From: Chelativorans xinjiangensis | GTDB lineage: Bacteria; Pseudomonadota; Alphaproteobacteria; Rhizobiales; Rhizobiaceae | Reading direction: 5' to 3' | DNA length: 34,409 bases | Assembly (NCBI RefSeq): GCF_009812055.1 | Contig: NZ_WQNH01000048.1 | Coordinates: 1 to 34,409 of the forward strand | Part shown: positions 33,499-34,409 of the stretch, piece by piece | Numbering within the stretch: the stretch's first letter is position 1 | Layout of the letters: each line of letters begins with the position of its first letter | Position numbers and translations under genes: made by a program | Notes under the pieces: model-generated | Database searches by the model: none | What the model was told of the DNA's origin: nothing | The model's input: the letters and a program-made list of their open reading frames with translations, nothing else

Positions 33499-33745
33499 AT
33501 GCGACTGTCGCAACTGCTTATGTCCGGCAGCCTTGTTACCTTTGGTATAGGCATCCTTGCGGGCACGGCGGCCGCAGAAGTGAAGCGGACGGGCGAGGAC
33601 TGCCGTACGTTGGCCTCGCTCAAGTTGGAGGGAGTAGATCTCAAGATTGCCAGTGCCGAGCACCAAACCGGGGAAGGCACGCCCCAGGCCATGACCCGGC
33701 CCACAGGTGGTTGCGTTCGATGATCGGCGAACTGGCAAAGGAGTT
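33499..33745 (+). pseudogene. N-terminal fragment of a tannase/feruloyl-esterase family protein
   Basis: A frame of 74 codons starts with a signal peptide (MRLSQLLMSGSLVTFGIGILAGTAAAE). It continues with CRTLASLKLEGVDLKIASAEHQTGEGTPQAMTRPTGGCV, the standard mature start of secreted tannase/feruloyl-esterase proteins. A stop follows at 33721-33723. In the next frame DRRTGKG can be read, as in the continuing family sequence, so a frameshift is likely, and similarity then fades by about 33745. The catalytic domain (about 450 residues) is missing. Full-length members hydrolyse ester bonds of plant phenolics, so the remnant fits a plant-associated lifestyle. Confidence 0.65.
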
Positions 33746-34409
33746 GTCTTCGGAAGCCACCTAAGATGGCCTTTTCGTGTTCGCGTTGATGTCCGCGAAG
33801 AGCCATGGAACGGAAGCGTGGCAAACGTAGTAAATGTAGCAGGGCAGGTACAGGAAACCGCTGATCCCGCTCGCGGTGTGACGCAGCAGATGCCTTCGCC
33901 ACCGGCGCCGCGTGAACAGAAATAGAATGGAGTAGGCGGAAATGTGTGCCGAGCGTGTGACACGGAACACGCGGGAACGGATTGCAACGGACGGCGGAAA
34001 GGGTGGAAACCGTTGTAACGCCTTGGTTTTCATCGCAACGGTGTGGAACCGTTGACGGTACATGAAACCCGGCAGAGCCGGGCGATTAAACTCGTTTCCG
34101 ATACCGACATTCGTTGGCGACTGCGATCTAACTCATTGTTCCTTAATGAAAATCCCACTACCACGCCACGTATCCCGCACCTCGCGCCACGGTAGACCTA
34201 TTCTCCGCACCGGCGGCGCCTGCCTATAAGGGTTGCTGCAGCTTGGATGCGGCCCGGGAGGCAACATGACGACCCATGGCGTCGATGCAATTTTGAGCGC
34301 TTCGCGCGAGTTCGCAGCCCTGCTAGAGCATGTCCTGTGATCGATGAATCGATTGTGATGTGACGGCGACATTTTGTTCTGATTCAACCTCCATTTTGAC
34401 GGAGGTGGA
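33746..34409. other. Terminal non-coding stretch with small hairpins
   Basis: No gene is supportable. A minus-strand frame at 33761-34063 contains a hydrophobic stretch but matches nothing I know. Hairpins occur at 34036-34054 (CAACGGT/ACCGTTG), 34068-34082 (CCCGGC/GCCGGG) and 34387-34406 (ACCTCC/GGAGGT). The window ends inside this stretch. Confidence 0.4.
34036..34054. repeat. CAACGGT-type inverted repeat
   Basis: CAACGGT-gtgga-ACCGTTG is a perfect 7-bp stem with a 5-base loop. Two more CAACGG or CCGTTG words lie within 70 bp upstream (near 33984 and 34010), so the repeats are clustered. The role is unknown. Confidence 0.45.

Noticed and set aside
33761-34063. A 100-codon minus-strand frame with a hydrophobic centre
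   Set aside because: No recognisable family, an Arg-rich first half, and overlap with the decayed tannase neighbourhood. The hydrophobic stretch alone is not enough.

Overview
The window looks like accessory (probably megaplasmid or chromid) DNA from a Rhizobiales-type alphaproteobacterium. The evidence is the high-GC coding style, tightly overlapping sugar ABC and TRAP transport operons, a DUF2291 lipoprotein beside an Rbs-type ABC system, and remnants of a repABC-type repC gene and a conjugative traG gene. All assignments come from reading translations and DNA by eye; no database search was run.

Left flank (1-6.4 kb): a patchwork of lone genes and wreckage. It holds an NTF2-like pseudogene with two amber codons, an orphan TRAP binding protein, a CadC-like regulator divergent from a small HExxH protein (DUF6647-like), a broken LysR gene, and a tyrosine-recombinase scrap fused to the tail of an aspartoacylase-like gene.

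Module A (6.4-14.1 kb): a minus-strand operon dctP-dctQ-dctM-VOC-RLP-DUF1537 kinase, followed by a possible 46-codon ORF and a DUF6958-like gene. A divergent LacI-type regulator faces it. It pairs a RuBisCO-like protein (RLP) with a sugar-acid kinase, as in apionate catabolism, but has an acid importer and a VOC enzyme instead of the known dehydrogenase. A truncated traG start at 14.5 kb marks a join to the next block.

Module B (14.7-32.4 kb): what looks like a complete D-apiose/apioside pathway in three transcription units. A CUT2 ABC importer with apnO runs left. oiaX-oiaK and a GntR/FCD regulator run right. A CUT1 ABC importer, an apiosidase-like (DUF4038/GH140-type) hydrolase, apsD and apnL run left from 32.4 kb. 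The predicted route is apioside -> D-apiose (hydrolase) -> apionolactone (ApsD) -> D-apionate (ApnL) -> 3-oxo-isoapionate (ApnO) -> 4-phosphate (OiaK) -> 3-phosphoglycerate + glycolate (OiaX). A shared ACTGGTAT-type motif lies before apnO/oiaX, gntR and the CUT1 operon, and suggests one GntR regulon.

Right flank (32.6-34.4 kb): fragments of an SDR gene, a transposase, repC and a tannase, then DNA with small hairpins but no gene I can support.

Most interesting points: the second RLP-kinase module with no assigned substrate, the shared operator, and a 35-bp inverted repeat that could mask the ribosome-binding site and start codon of the CUT1 permease.
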